NCBI GenBank assembly: GCA_022605955.1
Contig: JAKCOZ010000005.1
Span: 55,568,750-55,632,749 of the forward strand
DNA from: Rallus limicola
Taxonomy: Eukaryota; Chordata; Aves; Gruiformes; Rallidae
Reading direction: 5' to 3'
Length of the DNA: 64,000 bases
Below, piece after piece: positions 39,801 through 45,192 of the stretch. A program made the position numbers and the translations under genes. Positions within the stretch are counted from its first letter, which is position 1. Each line of letters begins with the position of its first letter. The notes beneath the pieces are model-generated. The model made no database searches. It saw only the letters and a list, made by a program, of their open reading frames with translations, and was not told where the DNA came from.

Positions 39801-42800
39801 CTACACTTGATCTGGACCCTGATGACCTGATCATAGCATAAAGGAAGCAATGACTGATGTTGCCTACTCCAGGAGCAATCCACCAGCCAACTTCTTCATA
39901 GCTGTCCCAGTAAAGAAGAGTTTTGAGAAGCTAACAAGGTGGCCTCACAGAACTTCATGGTCATGTTCTTCCCAAAAGCCGCAGACAAAGGCACTCATTG
40001 TAGGGGGGAAAAAAAAACAAACACAGAGGCCAACTGAGCCAAGAGGAGACAAGAAACAGCATCTTGGCAGAGAATGAGGGACGACAAACAGTAAAGGCCT
40101 TGACAGCAAAGATGAGCAGTTTATGTTGGAGCAACAGCCAGCTAACAAAGGGCCAATAAGTGGGGACCGTGGTTGAAGCAACTGGCTAAAATAAAAACCC
40201 CACAGTCTTGTTTGGGACTGATGACTGCAGCAGCTCCAGACATGCCTCGCTCAGAGCAACTTGCTCAGAGTACAAGCTGAGCAGCCTCTAAGTCAGCATA
40301 TTACTCCTCAATTCAAGCAGGGAGGTTTGGAGCTGAAAGAGCTCAGAAAGTTTTGCAGCATCATCCCATGTGCAGTGCAGATGTTTATAAAATAAACCAT
40401 TATCTCAGGTTGAACAATCTTTCCTACCTAGAATTCCTGGGTTTTTTTCAAATTAAGAGTTATCCTTCTAGGAGTTCCCTTCCCAAAGGAAGGGAAACTA
40501 AACTATGGGTTACAAAAAGGTTGAACAGTCAGGCTTATCTGACCCATGTCAGCCTGTATTCTCACCATTGTCAACTTTCTGCTTCTTTGCAGAGACTTTC
40601 TTCTTTCCTGACACGTTTTCTGGCTTTATCTCCTGGTGGAGTAGTGCTGGGTCTTGCTTTTTGGCAGGAGGCACAACAGAATCAGTCTTACTATCTTGAT
40701 CATCTGTAAGAGAGAATTAAGATGATATGCTCCTCTGTATATTCTCATCAGGACTTCTAAATCAGTAATAACCACTGAAGTGCAATCCCAGAAGAGAGAA
40801 ACCCATGCATTTTAAATCAGAACACAAAGTTATCCATCTATTCACACACACACACTTCCCATACCAGAGGAGACCCCAAAGCAAGATGGGTTTAGCAGTC
40901 TCAGGAGCTGTAGCACCTAGTGTTACAACAGAAAGGAATCTCATCCAGAAGCAGAACACACAGCAAGGCAGGGAGCAGCTTCCCAAATCCAGGTTTTACT
41001 GTGACAGAGCAAGCAGCACGTGTTACCCAGCTTAGTCCCTCATTTGCAGGAAGTATGTTATTCCCACCCCCCCAACACACACACATACACACACACACAA
41101 ACCCACTGGGGTATTTTCCACACACACCCCAATAGCTACTGGGACGGTGAGAAGCAGAAAACAAGTGTTTCACATGAGGGAACTGTTCTTTTTAGAAGTT
41201 GTTCCTAGTAAGAATTTCCTTTCTCATTTTGGACAGCCTGTGCTATGGAATATTCTCCTCAGAGCTGACACACATGATACAGGGTTATGGTGTTAGCTCC
41301 CATCATCAAGGATAAGAGTTAGTCGTGGCTGCCCTCAGACCACATTGTAAACCATGCCACAGAGATTTTTTTTTTCAGAGAACACCCACAAACAAGCTTT
41401 GATACAGTTTTGTTGGGTGTGGGTGGGTCTTTTTTTTCCTCCCCTTTTTCACAAAAAGCAAAAATATCCAGCACATCAAGCAGCAACGGTGCCCTTGTTC
41501 CTCACTCCCCACAGCAGACTTGTTATAAATCTGGCATGCCTGCAGCTCAAAAGGGTCATCAGCACATCCCTCAGGCTCCCCTTATTTCTCAAACTCTGTG
41601 TTTTTACTCTTTAACTTCTTATTCATAGTCAAAGACACTGAGACACATCGAGTTTTGCTAAGGATACGGTCAATACAGTCCCAGGTTATTCTGACTACAG
41701 TTTTCAGTCTCTTCTAGGGTGGATGTTTCAGTTCCAATGGCTAAAAGAGCATCAGTCCCATTCAGTTACAGAGGTGTAGCAGGTGGGAAGCAGCTGTAAG
41801 CACTTCTGTCTGTGAATCAGCCACCAAACACCTCTTTGTACATTAAGCCTGCACTTAAACAGCCATTTATTTTGCACACTCTTGGTCTGAGGTGCCCATC
41901 CTTATCAGAGCAAGCCCTCTCCTGACTCTATCTTCTTAGTGCTTGACATCAGAACACACACAGCAAATACCTAATGATTTCTCTCAGGTAATCAAAATTT
42001 TGACAGCTTGAGAGCAAAGTAACCAAACAACACAGCAAGCCAGAGAGAGGTGAGCTGCCTTGTTACCCTCAACAGTCTTTAGTAGAAGAAAGCAAGGACA
42101 GGAGGAGGAAAACCAGAGCATTGCTGCCAGATGAGGACAGGGAGGGGGGTGGAAAAAAGCAATAGCTCATCAAAAAGGAAAAAAGGTTAGAAGTGAGCTT
42201 TGCCCCATAAAGATAAGGCAGAACAGTTGTGAGAGACTCTGTGGCCTTGCAAAAAGCAGAACACAGTTTTGGCGTTCTGTGCAAGAAGCATATGCAACAT
42301 CAGATACCCATTCCATTTTTCTGCTTCTTCTGCCCAGGCTTCTTCTTAGATGCTCCCGATTCAGATGGTGGAGTGGGCTGTTTTGTAACAGGGACTGGTT
42401 CTACTTTCTTGCCTGAAGACTTGGATCCTTCTGACTCCTTATTTACATGATCATCTTGAGCAGCCTTGTGCTTCTTCTCCTTCTTCTTACGTTCCCTGAC
42501 GCCGGTAGACGCTTCGCTCAAGCTCAAGGGAACAGGAGTGACGTGTTCCTCATCCGTGCTCAGGGCATCAGAGAGCTTAAAGTCCCGAGGTGTACTTTCA
42601 GAGTCAGACTCGTGGATGTTCCCATTCTGAGCTTCTTTCTTCTTCTTGTTCTTCTTCTCTGTCTTCTTTTTATCAGTCTTAGTAGGAGGAAACTTTAGGT
42701 CCCTTTTCTGTTTGGCGAGAACCTCATCGTACAAAGTTTCTTTCATGAAGAGCCAGAAGAAGAGGAAGATGACTGTGATAACCACTGAAGGAATGAGGAT

Positions 42801-42830
42801 GATGAAGTAGGTAGACTCGTAAAATTCCAT
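807..42830 (-). CDS. KTN1: Kinectin 1, partial (33 coding exons, 3' end beyond window)
   Basis: Kinectin is an ER membrane protein with one N-terminal membrane anchor and a very long cytoplasmic coiled coil. It is known as a kinesin receptor and ER organiser, related to the ribosome receptor RRBP1. Thirty-three minus-strand exons join without a frame break into 1094 codons: anchor at residues 8-29, Lys-rich linker to about 280, then continuous heptad-like coiled coil. Diagnostic stretches include [24 protein letters not shown] and [14 protein letters not shown] [10 protein letters not shown]. The order matches vertebrate kinectin from memory; no alignment was run. The reported C-terminal kinesin-binding region would be encoded left of position 1. 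Intron sizes run from 103 to about 3300 bases. One intron is GC-AG. The identity is very secure; each exon edge rests on splice consensus plus frame. Confidence 0.97.
897..2745 (-). other. KTN1 intron between exons 32 and 33
   Basis: 1849 bases, unique-looking and AT-rich, with an A15 run at 1277-1291. No repeat element recognised. Confidence 0.8.
2746..2832 (-). CDS. KTN1: KTN1 exon 32 (coiled coil after the cassettes)
   Basis: This 87-base phase-0 exon covers residues 1036-1064: [20 protein letters not shown], ending VNKTAK. It is strongly conserved in kinectins. The acceptor is GATTAG. The donor, GTTGTA, is poor at positions +3 to +5. Confidence 0.94.
2833..4861 (-). other. KTN1 intron between exons 31 and 32
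   Basis: 2029 bases. It contains the 17-base tandem duplication and a G-rich patch near 3037. No exon or CR1 recognised. Confidence 0.8.
3349..3382. repeat. 17-base direct tandem duplication
   Basis: Two adjacent units, aggcctcagcccaaact and aggcctcagcccaaacc, differ only at the last base. Intronic, with no function apparent. Confidence 0.9.
4862..4952 (-). CDS. KTN1: KTN1 exon 31: cassette 7, 91-base member
   Basis: It covers residues to 1035: [20 protein letters not shown], ending QQRKKNN. The acceptor AATTCAG follows an 18-base T run and a CTAAT branch-like site. The donor is GTAAGG. It is the last member of the repeated cassettes. Confidence 0.94.
4963..4980. repeat. A18 homopolymer, T18 in the KTN1 sense
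   Basis: Eighteen uninterrupted A on the plus strand. On the KTN1 strand it is a T18 polypyrimidine tract just before the CTAATTCAG acceptor of exon 31. Confidence 0.95.
5512..6246 (-). repeat. CR1 LINE fragment with ORF2 C-terminal remnant
   Basis: The element runs on the minus strand, in sense with KTN1. Its 3' end at 5512 shows the reverse of the ATTCTGTGA-type terminus and the usual GGTTGGAAGG-like segment. Positions 5804-6013 translate on the minus strand to the reverse-transcriptase tail with [20 protein letters not shown] and [13 protein letters not shown] frameshifted upstream part ([11 protein letters not shown]) extends to about 6246. 5' truncated and inactive. It is nearly identical to the copy at 23945. 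Confidence 0.93.
6630..6667 (-). CDS. KTN1: KTN1 exon 30: cassette 7, 38-base micro-exon
   Basis: It encodes [12 protein letters not shown] plus two bases of a Val codon. The acceptor is TTGTAG and the donor GTGAGT. Phase 0 in, phase 2 out. Confidence 0.93.
7059..7127 (-). CDS. KTN1: KTN1 exon 29: cassette 7, 69-base member
   Basis: It encodes residues 970-992: [20 protein letters not shown], ending CKQ. The acceptor is CATCAG and the donor GTACAG. Phase-0 symmetric. The preceding intron, 103 bases, is the shortest in the window. Confidence 0.95.
7231..7321 (-). CDS. KTN1: KTN1 exon 28: cassette 6, 91-base member
   Basis: It covers residues to 969: [20 protein letters not shown], ending SQVKQLQ. 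The acceptor is CTGTAG and the donor GTAAAG. Phase 2 in, phase 0 out. Similar to exon 25, which also opens LKG. Confidence 0.95.
7322..8351 (-). other. KTN1 intron between exons 27 and 28, with CpG-dense patch
   Basis: About twenty CpG dinucleotides cluster between 8095 and 8335, whereas the surrounding introns have very few. No repeat family recognised. Confidence 0.75.
8352..8389 (-). CDS. KTN1: KTN1 exon 27: cassette 6, 38-base micro-exon
   Basis: It encodes [12 protein letters not shown] plus two bases of a Leu codon. The acceptor is TTCCAG and the donor GTGAGT. Phase 0 in, phase 2 out. An unusually CpG-dense patch begins just past the donor. Confidence 0.93.
8390..9222 (-). other. KTN1 intron between exons 26 and 27
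   Basis: 833 bases. I see no exon, repeat element or notable motif in it. Confidence 0.75.
9223..9300 (-). CDS. KTN1: KTN1 exon 26: cassette 6 first member, enlarged to 78 bases
   Basis: It encodes 26 residues (901-926): [20 protein letters not shown], ending LQQLQQ. The three extra codons are part of a Gln-rich end. The acceptor is CCAAAG and the donor GTATGG. Phase-0 symmetric. The intron before it is only 115 bases. It resembles the chicken sequence I recall. Confidence 0.93.
9416..9506 (-). CDS. KTN1: KTN1 exon 25: cassette 5, 91-base member
   Basis: It covers residues to 900: [20 protein letters not shown], ending TKAEWLQ. The acceptor is GTACAG and the donor GTGAGC. Phase 2 in, phase 0 out. 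Confidence 0.95.
9803..10400 (-). repeat. CR1 LINE fragment
   Basis: Sense with KTN1, in the intron between exons 24 and 25. The 3' terminus is at 9803 (TCACAGAATCC). The internal CR1 landmarks are present in order: the terminal block, GGCAGCGTGGCCCAGGGCT, and the ccccttgtcctgtccctggg block. Several deletions and stops. Confidence 0.9.
10773..10810 (-). CDS. KTN1: KTN1 exon 24: cassette 5, 38-base micro-exon
   Basis: It encodes [12 protein letters not shown] plus two bases of a Leu codon. The acceptor is CTTTAG and the donor GTAAGT. Phase 0 in, phase 2 out. SITS-VQEL is the mammalian counterpart. Confidence 0.93.
10811..12432 (-). other. KTN1 intron between exons 23 and 24
   Basis: 1622 bases. 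It holds the 13-base tandem duplication near its 5' end. Nothing else recognised. Confidence 0.75.
12355..12380. repeat. 13-base perfect tandem duplication
   Basis: Two exact copies of agaacaagtgagc, 50 bases downstream of the donor of exon 23. Probably replication slippage. Confidence 0.9.
12433..12501 (-). CDS. KTN1: KTN1 exon 23: cassette 5, 69-base member
   Basis: It encodes residues 835-857: [20 protein letters not shown], ending EKQ. The acceptor is GAAAAG and the donor GTAAAA. Phase-0 symmetric. Only 164 bases separate it from exon 22. Confidence 0.93.
12666..12756 (-). CDS. KTN1: KTN1 exon 22: cassette 4, 91-base member
   Basis: It covers residues to 834: [19 protein letters not shown], ending ASKEKTVQ. 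The acceptor is TCCAAG and the donor GTATCT. Phase 2 in, phase 0 out. It is almost identical to the mammalian segment I recall. Confidence 0.95.
13044..13081 (-). CDS. KTN1: KTN1 exon 21: cassette 4, 38-base micro-exon
   Basis: It encodes [12 protein letters not shown] plus two bases of a Val codon. The acceptor is GAACAG and the donor GTAAGT, a perfect consensus. Phase 0 in, phase 2 out. Confidence 0.94.
13535..13825 (+). repeat. CR1 LINE 3' fragment
   Basis: Antisense to KTN1. It holds the typical end: ggctgcccagagaggggg, then tccctgggggtgttcaaggc, ending ccttccaacccagaccag and attctatgatt. Same subfamily as the fragments at 44065 and 49612. Confidence 0.92.
14162..14230 (-). CDS. KTN1: KTN1 exon 20: cassette 4, 69-base member
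   Basis: It encodes residues 769-791: [20 protein letters not shown], ending SEQ. The acceptor is TCAAAG and the donor GTATTA. Phase-0 symmetric. RTENSSL is shared with mammalian kinectin. Confidence 0.94.
15137..15227 (-). CDS. KTN1: KTN1 exon 19: cassette 3, 91-base member
   Basis: It covers residues to 768: [19 protein letters not shown], ending VANKEEELK. The acceptor is TCTCAG and the donor GTAAAA. Phase 2 in, phase 0 out. The preceding intron is 127 bases. Confidence 0.95.
15355..15389 (-). CDS. KTN1: KTN1 exon 18: cassette 3 micro-exon, one codon short (35 bases)
   Basis: It encodes [11 protein letters not shown] plus two bases of a Ser codon. It is three bases shorter than the other six exons of its class, and mammalian kinectin has the same length here from memory. 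The acceptor is TCATAG and the donor GTAAGA. Phase 0 in, phase 2 out. Confidence 0.93.
16671..16739 (-). CDS. KTN1: KTN1 exon 17: cassette 3, 69-base member
   Basis: It encodes residues 704-726: [19 protein letters not shown], ending LSEQ. It is the closest relative of exon 14. The acceptor is TTCCAG and the donor GTATAG. Phase-0 symmetric. Confidence 0.95.
16740..18688 (-). other. KTN1 intron between exons 16 and 17
   Basis: 1949 bases of unique-looking sequence separating cassettes 2 and 3. No repeat element recognised. Confidence 0.75.
18689..18779 (-). CDS. KTN1: KTN1 exon 16: cassette 2, 91-base member
   Basis: It covers residues to 703: [19 protein letters not shown], ending SNAKEEFK. 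The acceptor is TCTCAG and the donor GTAAGA. Phase 2 in, phase 0 out. Confidence 0.95.
18899..18936 (-). CDS. KTN1: KTN1 exon 15: cassette 2, 38-base micro-exon
   Basis: It encodes [12 protein letters not shown] plus two bases of a Ser codon. The acceptor is ATCTAG and the donor GTAAAT. Phase 0 in, phase 2 out. Only 119 bases of intron separate it from exon 16. Confidence 0.93.
18937..19694 (-). other. KTN1 intron between exons 14 and 15
   Basis: 758 bases. A G/T-rich tract with TTTAGGG-like words lies near 19285-19335; otherwise nothing is seen. Confidence 0.75.
19695..19763 (-). CDS. KTN1: KTN1 exon 14: cassette 2, 69-base member
   Basis: It encodes 23 residues (638-660), [19 protein letters not shown] ending TNEQ. 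Phase-0 symmetric. The acceptor is CTTCAG and the donor GTAAAA. EVQKLQ recurs in the matching exon of cassette 3. Confidence 0.95.
20060..20150 (-). CDS. KTN1: KTN1 exon 13: cassette 1, 91-base member
   Basis: It completes the Val codon and covers residues 607-637: [15 protein letters not shown], ending LTSKEEELK. The acceptor is GCGCAG and the donor GTATAA. Phase 2 in, phase 0 out. It closes the first 66-codon cassette. Confidence 0.94.
20525..20985 (+). repeat. CR1 LINE 3' fragment
   Basis: Antisense to KTN1, in the intron between cassette 1 exons 12 and 13. It contains the ORF2 tail in the form [24 protein letters not shown], followed by the 3'UTR. It is very similar to the copy ending at 45192. 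Confidence 0.92.
21033..21070 (-). CDS. KTN1: KTN1 exon 12: cassette 1, 38-base micro-exon
   Basis: It encodes [12 protein letters not shown] plus two bases of a Val codon (residues 595-606). The acceptor is CTGCAG after a long A/G-rich tract, and the donor GTGAGC. Phase 0 in, phase 2 out. The sequence is identical to the same segment of mammalian kinectin as I recall it. Confidence 0.93.
21071..22876 (-). other. KTN1 intron between exons 11 and 12
   Basis: 1806 bases. An A-rich run near 21083-21099 sits close to the exon 12 acceptor. No CR1 and no extra exon recognised. Confidence 0.75.
22877..22945 (-). CDS. KTN1: KTN1 exon 11: cassette 1, 69-base member
   Basis: It encodes 23 residues (572-594), starting [16 protein letters not shown] and ending MAAQ. 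Phase 0 at both ends. The acceptor is TACAAG and the donor GTACAG. It is the first of seven exons of this type. Confidence 0.94.
23562..23728 (-). CDS. KTN1: KTN1 coding exon 10 (coiled coil)
   Basis: This 167-base exon covers residues 516-571. It starts [20 protein letters not shown], contains [20 protein letters not shown], and ends EESLQMQVQ. The acceptor is CTGCAG and the donor GTAGTA. It is the last exon before the repeated three-exon cassettes. Confidence 0.95.
23945..24302 (+). repeat. CR1 LINE 3' fragment inside the GC-AG intron
   Basis: Antisense to KTN1. It ends with tccaaccttgtgattctatg and an 8-base terminal repeat. Opposite in orientation to, and nearly the same sequence as, the CR1 at 5512-5800. 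About 95 bases separate its end from the GC donor. Confidence 0.92.
24398..24399 (-). promoter_or_regulatory. KTN1: GC splice donor after KTN1 exon 9
   Basis: The minus strand reads AAAAAG then GCACGT. Using GC as the donor is the only nearby choice that joins exon 10 in frame as K-D-V-Q. GC-AG introns are a known minority class recognised by the U2 spliceosome, usually with a strong AG before the GC, as here. Confidence 0.8.
24400..24487 (-). CDS. KTN1: KTN1 coding exon 9, followed by a GC donor
   Basis: This 88-base exon covers residues 487-515 plus one base. It starts [20 protein letters not shown] and ends EHEAAQK. The acceptor is GTGAAG. The splice position that keeps the frame has AAAAAG before GCACGT, a GC donor at 24399-24398. 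The nearby GT four bases further on would shift the frame and reach a stop within four codons of the next exon. Confidence 0.9.
24488..27144 (-). other. KTN1 introns on both sides of exon 8
   Basis: Apart from exon 8 at 25485-25617, this is AT-rich unique-looking sequence without recognised repeats. Confidence 0.75.
25485..25617 (-). CDS. KTN1: KTN1 coding exon 8 (coiled coil)
   Basis: This 133-base exon completes the split K codon and covers residues to 486. It starts [18 protein letters not shown] and ends EQAVAQLK. The acceptor is TTTTAG and the donor GTGACT. Phase 2 in, phase 0 out. Confidence 0.95.
27145..27251 (-). CDS. KTN1: KTN1 coding exon 7 (coiled coil)
   Basis: This 107-base exon covers residues 407-441 plus two bases. 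It starts [20 protein letters not shown] and ends TNQMESK, with the last K codon split across the intron. The acceptor is CATCAG and the donor GTATGT. Phase 0 in, phase 2 out. Confidence 0.95.
27866..28050 (-). repeat. CR1 LINE 3' fragment
   Basis: Sense with KTN1. It includes gaggttggaagggacctcca, ccctgccaaagcagggtccc and ggcagcctggcccagggctc. Short and 5' truncated. Same subfamily as the copies at 33759 and 54110. Confidence 0.92.
28389..28405. repeat. T17 homopolymer next to a C run
   Basis: Seventeen T preceded by two C runs (ccccc a cccccc), in the intron between exons 6 and 7. A simple low-complexity tract. Confidence 0.95.
29419..29559 (-). CDS. KTN1: KTN1 coding exon 6 (coiled coil)
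   Basis: This 141-base, phase-0 exon covers residues 360-406. It starts [19 protein letters not shown], includes [15 protein letters not shown], and is strongly conserved with mammalian kinectin. The acceptor is CCCAAG (no C before AG) and the donor GTAAAT. Confidence 0.95.
30813..31285 (-). repeat. CR1 LINE 3' fragment
   Basis: Sense with KTN1. The terminus is three copies of CACAGAAT at 30813-30836. The minus-strand translation gives [20 protein letters not shown] and [19 protein letters not shown], the well-conserved CR1 ORF2 C-terminus, then the 3'UTR. Confidence 0.95.
31671..32018 (-). repeat. CR1 LINE 3' fragment
   Basis: Sense with KTN1, less than 400 bases from the previous copy. 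It starts with tcacagaatcacagaatg at the 3' end and carries the ggcagcctgtcccagggctc block. A nine-to-ten C run marks its 5' side near 32009. Confidence 0.92.
32854..32970 (-). CDS. KTN1: KTN1 coding exon 5 (coiled coil)
   Basis: This 117-base, phase-0 symmetric exon covers residues 321-359. It starts [19 protein letters not shown] and ends [10 protein letters not shown]. The acceptor is CTGCAG and the donor GTGAGT. The pattern is a charged, Leu/Met-spaced alpha-helical coiled coil. Confidence 0.94.
33327..33392 (-). repeat. CR1 LINE 3' terminal scrap
   Basis: About 65 bases, with gaggttggaaggtacttccc and cctggtccaacccatgctca. Diverged, and only the last part of the element is present. Confidence 0.75.
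33759..34008 (-). repeat. CR1 LINE 3' fragment
   Basis: Sense with KTN1. The terminus is tcacagagtcacagaattg, followed by aaggttggaagggacctcca and the ggcagcctggcccagggctc block. Closely similar to 27866-28050. Confidence 0.93.
34235..34365 (+). repeat. Diverged CR1 3' fragment
   Basis: Antisense to KTN1. The order ccttggaggttcttaaggtc, aactggacaa, gctttgagtgagcagttaga and tcctcccaaccc matches the CR1 3'UTR, but with many substitutions. Probably an older subfamily. Confidence 0.65.
34645..34932 (+). repeat. CR1 LINE 3' fragment
   Basis: Antisense to KTN1. It shows gaggaacttctttcctggga, ggttggactagatgatcccc and aggtcccttccaaaccagat, then a degraded terminal repeat. Same subfamily as 9803-10400, in the opposite orientation. 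Confidence 0.9.
34955..35118 (+). repeat. CR1-like 3' fragment
   Basis: Directly follows the previous copy. It has ggcacaggttgcccaggggg, ctcagtccctgaaggtttca and gaggtcccctccatgatcct. Diverged but in the right order. Confidence 0.75.
35592..35722 (-). CDS. KTN1: KTN1 coding exon 4 (start of rod)
   Basis: This 131-base exon covers residues 277-320: [19 protein letters not shown], then [16 protein letters not shown], ending DVLQK. Acceptor TTGCAG, donor GTGAGT. It ends on a whole codon, so all later junctions start in phase 0. It contains internal methionines; a shorter mammalian kinectin lacking the anchor is reported to start in this part of the protein. Confidence 0.95.
35723..40565 (-). 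other. KTN1 introns on both sides of exon 3
   Basis: Apart from exon 3 at 37932-38099, I see no gene or CR1 here. A G8A10 tract is at about 35928-35945. Confidence 0.75.
37932..38099 (-). CDS. KTN1: KTN1 coding exon 3 (TTYIPLMDN motif)
   Basis: This 168-base exon covers residues 221-276. It carries [18 protein letters not shown], a motif conserved in kinectins, and ends KKLKNETDK. The acceptor is TTACAG and the donor GTAAGG. It is phase 1 at both ends and ends the basic linker before the coiled-coil rod. Confidence 0.95.
40566..40703 (-). CDS. KTN1: KTN1 coding exon 2 (basic linker)
   Basis: This 138-base exon covers residues 175-220 and is read from one base carried over. It encodes a hydrophilic, Lys/Gln-rich linker starting MDDQDSK and ending SAKKQKVDN. 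Acceptor TTACAG and donor GTGAGA fit consensus. It is phase 1 at both ends, so it could be skipped in frame. Confidence 0.95.
40704..42307 (-). other. KTN1 intron after the start exon
   Basis: 1604 bases holding the CA microsatellite and a T8 run near 41430. No CR1 or extra exon recognised. Confidence 0.75.
41075..41099. repeat. (CA)n dinucleotide microsatellite, one interruption
   Basis: A short CA run broken by one T, preceded by a C-rich tract. It lies in the first intron inside the coding region and is likely length-variable. Confidence 0.93.
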
Positions 42831-42863
42831 TGTGCTTTTTCTTAGCTGTATCTTTTAAAAAAC
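42308..42863 (-). CDS. KTN1: KTN1 start exon: ER membrane anchor and basic linker
   Basis: Codes residues 1-174 plus one base. The ATG is at 42830-42828, with A at -3 and G at +4, a strong Kozak context. The 33 bases of 5'UTR in this exon contain an in-frame TAA, so translation cannot start further upstream here. Residues 8-29 form a hydrophobic membrane segment ([20 protein letters not shown]), flanked by acidic residues before it and by K30 and basic residues after it. A Lys-rich tract lies at about 50-66, followed by a Ser/Glu stretch and a second basic tract with [15 protein letters not shown]. The acceptor AG is at 42864-42865 and the donor GT at 42306-42307. This is the longest exon and the most recognisable part of kinectin. 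Confidence 0.97.
42831..42863 (-). promoter_or_regulatory. KTN1: KTN1 5'UTR segment with in-frame stop
   Basis: Thirty-three untranslated bases sit between the acceptor and the ATG. Reading in the KTN1 frame, the third codon is TAA, which fixes the annotated ATG as the first usable start in this exon. At least one further noncoding 5' exon must lie to the right, and I could not locate it. Confidence 0.85.
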
Positions 42864-42899
42864 CTATAGGGGAGAAAAAAAGAACAACAATGAGGTTTT

Positions 42900-42990
42900 C
42901 ACACAGGATCGTCTGGGTTGGAAGGGACCTCAAGAGATCATCAGGTCCAACCCCCCTGCCAAAGCAGGTTCCCTGTTTTAAACAGGTTTT
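42900..42990 (-). repeat. CR1 3' scrap just upstream of the KTN1 start exon
   Basis: Sense with KTN1. It has gggttggaagggacctcaag, atcatcaggtccaaccccc and tgccaaagcaggttccct. Its 3' end lies about 35 bases from the acceptor AG of the start exon. Confidence 0.9.
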
Positions 42991-44064
42991 CCTCCATATT
43001 ATTCCCCCCACCAACCACAGTATAAAAGAAGCCTTGTCATTGTTCTACAGAAGCCTTAAAACAGCTTTTAATTAAATTACCAAACTGTATCAAATCACAA
43101 AACAACTTCTGGAGTCATTGGCATCATTTGATCCCAAGCTCTTAACAGGGATAAGGAGGAACCACAGTTTGTAAGACTAATCCAGGAAGGGAGTAGTACT
43201 CTTTCCATGCTTTCATCTCCCTCATTCTCCCTTTCCCAAGTGAATTTCATAAAGTTAAAGCTTTTGATTTCAGAAATACATGAAACAGCACTTCCAGAGG
43301 CTGTGAAGTAAGGATCAGTACGTGCAAAGCAACATTTTTTTTCTCTTTTTTCCTTTGTTTTCCCCATAAATCAGATATAAGGAACTAAGATTTTTATCTT
43401 AGCAAACAGGGAGTTAAATTTCAACTTCCTTTTGTTCCCAGATTTATGACAGCTTCAGAAGTGGAATGACTGGGGAAAAGGGAGAGAGCCCACAATTTTT
43501 GTTAACCAGAAACAATCAGGTGTTTTCTAAACTGCTTTTTGAAGTCTAAACCCCAGTTTTAAAATTCCACACGTTTATAGGAAAACAGGAAGATCTGGTC
43601 CTTATTTTGCACATGTAACACCACATAACTTGCAGGGCACTAAGAGACCAGATGACTCCAAGATCATTTGCTGAAAACACTATTTATGCCCCAAGCATTA
43701 TTTATTTTAAAGCAGGAACCCACAGAGTTAAATAAAAAAAGGCAGAATGAAGCTAAAAAACACACAAGTTTGGGGCCAAGACAAGCCAGATTTTCCCATT
43801 TTATAACTGATCACAATGAACAGAACCTGGATTTTTGCAGGAAGAATCCAAATCCACTCCAGATTGTTTGTGACAAAGGCAGGGCAGGGGGGAGGGGAGG
43901 AAAGCACCAACCATTGATAAAAAAACCCCACAGTCAAAACTGTAAGCAAATACAATTCCTGATTCACCACCTCAATTTAAAACCACTGTGGAAAGTATGG
44001 TTTCCACCACATTTTCCCCTACACAAGAAAAGAGGACTCTTCAACTCTCCTGTCCTTTGAGACA

Positions 44065-44202
44065 CCCCAGGTTGGATGGGGCCCTGGGCAACCTTGTGTA
44101 GCTCCAGGCCTGGAGGTTGGTGGCCCTGCCCGTGGCAGGGGGGTTGGAGCTCTGTGATCTTTGGGGTCCCTTCCAACCCGGACCAGTCTATGGTTCTATG
44201 AC
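44065..44202 (+). repeat. CR1 LINE 3' scrap
   Basis: It shows aggttggatggggccctggg, tagctccaggcctggaggtt and ggggtcccttccaacccgga, ending near ggttctatga. Same subfamily as 13535-13825. Confidence 0.9.
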
Positions 44203-44474
44203 ACCCATTCTCTTGGGAATGACAGACAAGAGATGTAAGCCAGGTTGTGTTTCTCACGCTTTGGGCAGTCACTGCCCAACCACGACATGCCCCCAGCACA
44301 GCCAAGACATGCCAAGGTCCCTGAGAACATTTCGGGAAGCCGGTACCATTAGCAACTCCAGGCACAGTTAGTTCTACATCAGGCTGCCCTTCTGCTTCTC
44401 CTCACCCAAAATGATGATGAGAGCTTCATGCAGGCTTAGAGACCCCAAAAACTGTACAGAGAACTGTCCCACAT

Positions 44475-45192
44475 ATTAATGCAATGCTGCTCACAATGCC
44501 AAGCACAACTACAGCCTGGGTGGAGAGTGGATGGAGAACAGCCATGAGAAGAAGAACTTGAGGTGCTGGGAGATGAGAAGCTCAACATGACCCATCAATG
44601 GAAGCATGCAGCCCAGAAAGCCACCTGTGTCCTGGGCTGCATTCCCAGCAGTAAGACCACCAGACTGAGAGAGGGAATTCTGCCCTCTGCTTCACTCTGA
44701 GGAGAAGCCCCTGCAATGCTGCATCCAGCTCAGGGGTCCCCAGGACAAGGAGGACACGGAGCCGTTGGAGTGAATCCAGAGGAGACCACAGAGATGATCC
44801 GAGGGCTGGAGCACCTCAGCTCTGAAGCCAGGCTGGGAGAGCTGGGCTGGCTCAGCCTGGAGAAGGTTGATTCTGGAGAGAGCTCTGAGCCCCTTCCCAG
44901 CCCTTGAGGGGCTCCAGGAAATCTGGAGAGGGGCTGGTGCCAAGGGCAGGGAGGGCCAGGCCCAGGGGAATGGCCTTCAGCTGCAGGAGGGCAGCTGGAG
45001 AGGGGCTGGGAGGCAGAAATCCTTCCTGGGAAGGAGGAGGGGGGGACCTGGCACAGGGTGCCCAGAAAAGCTGGGGCTGTCCCTGGATCAAGGCCAGTTT
45101 GGACGGGGCTTGGGGCTGCTGGGGGTGTCCATGGCAGGAGATGGCACTGGGGGGGCTTGGAGGTCCCTTCCATCCAAACCAGTCAATGATTT
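44475..45192 (+). repeat. CR1 LINE 3' fragment, longest of its subfamily here
   Basis: It includes diverged ORF2 with the plus-strand reading [20 protein letters not shown], then the 3'UTR with ggcacagggtgcccagaaaa, ending ccttccatccaaaccagtca. The part from about 44750 closely matches 20525-20985. Confidence 0.92.
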
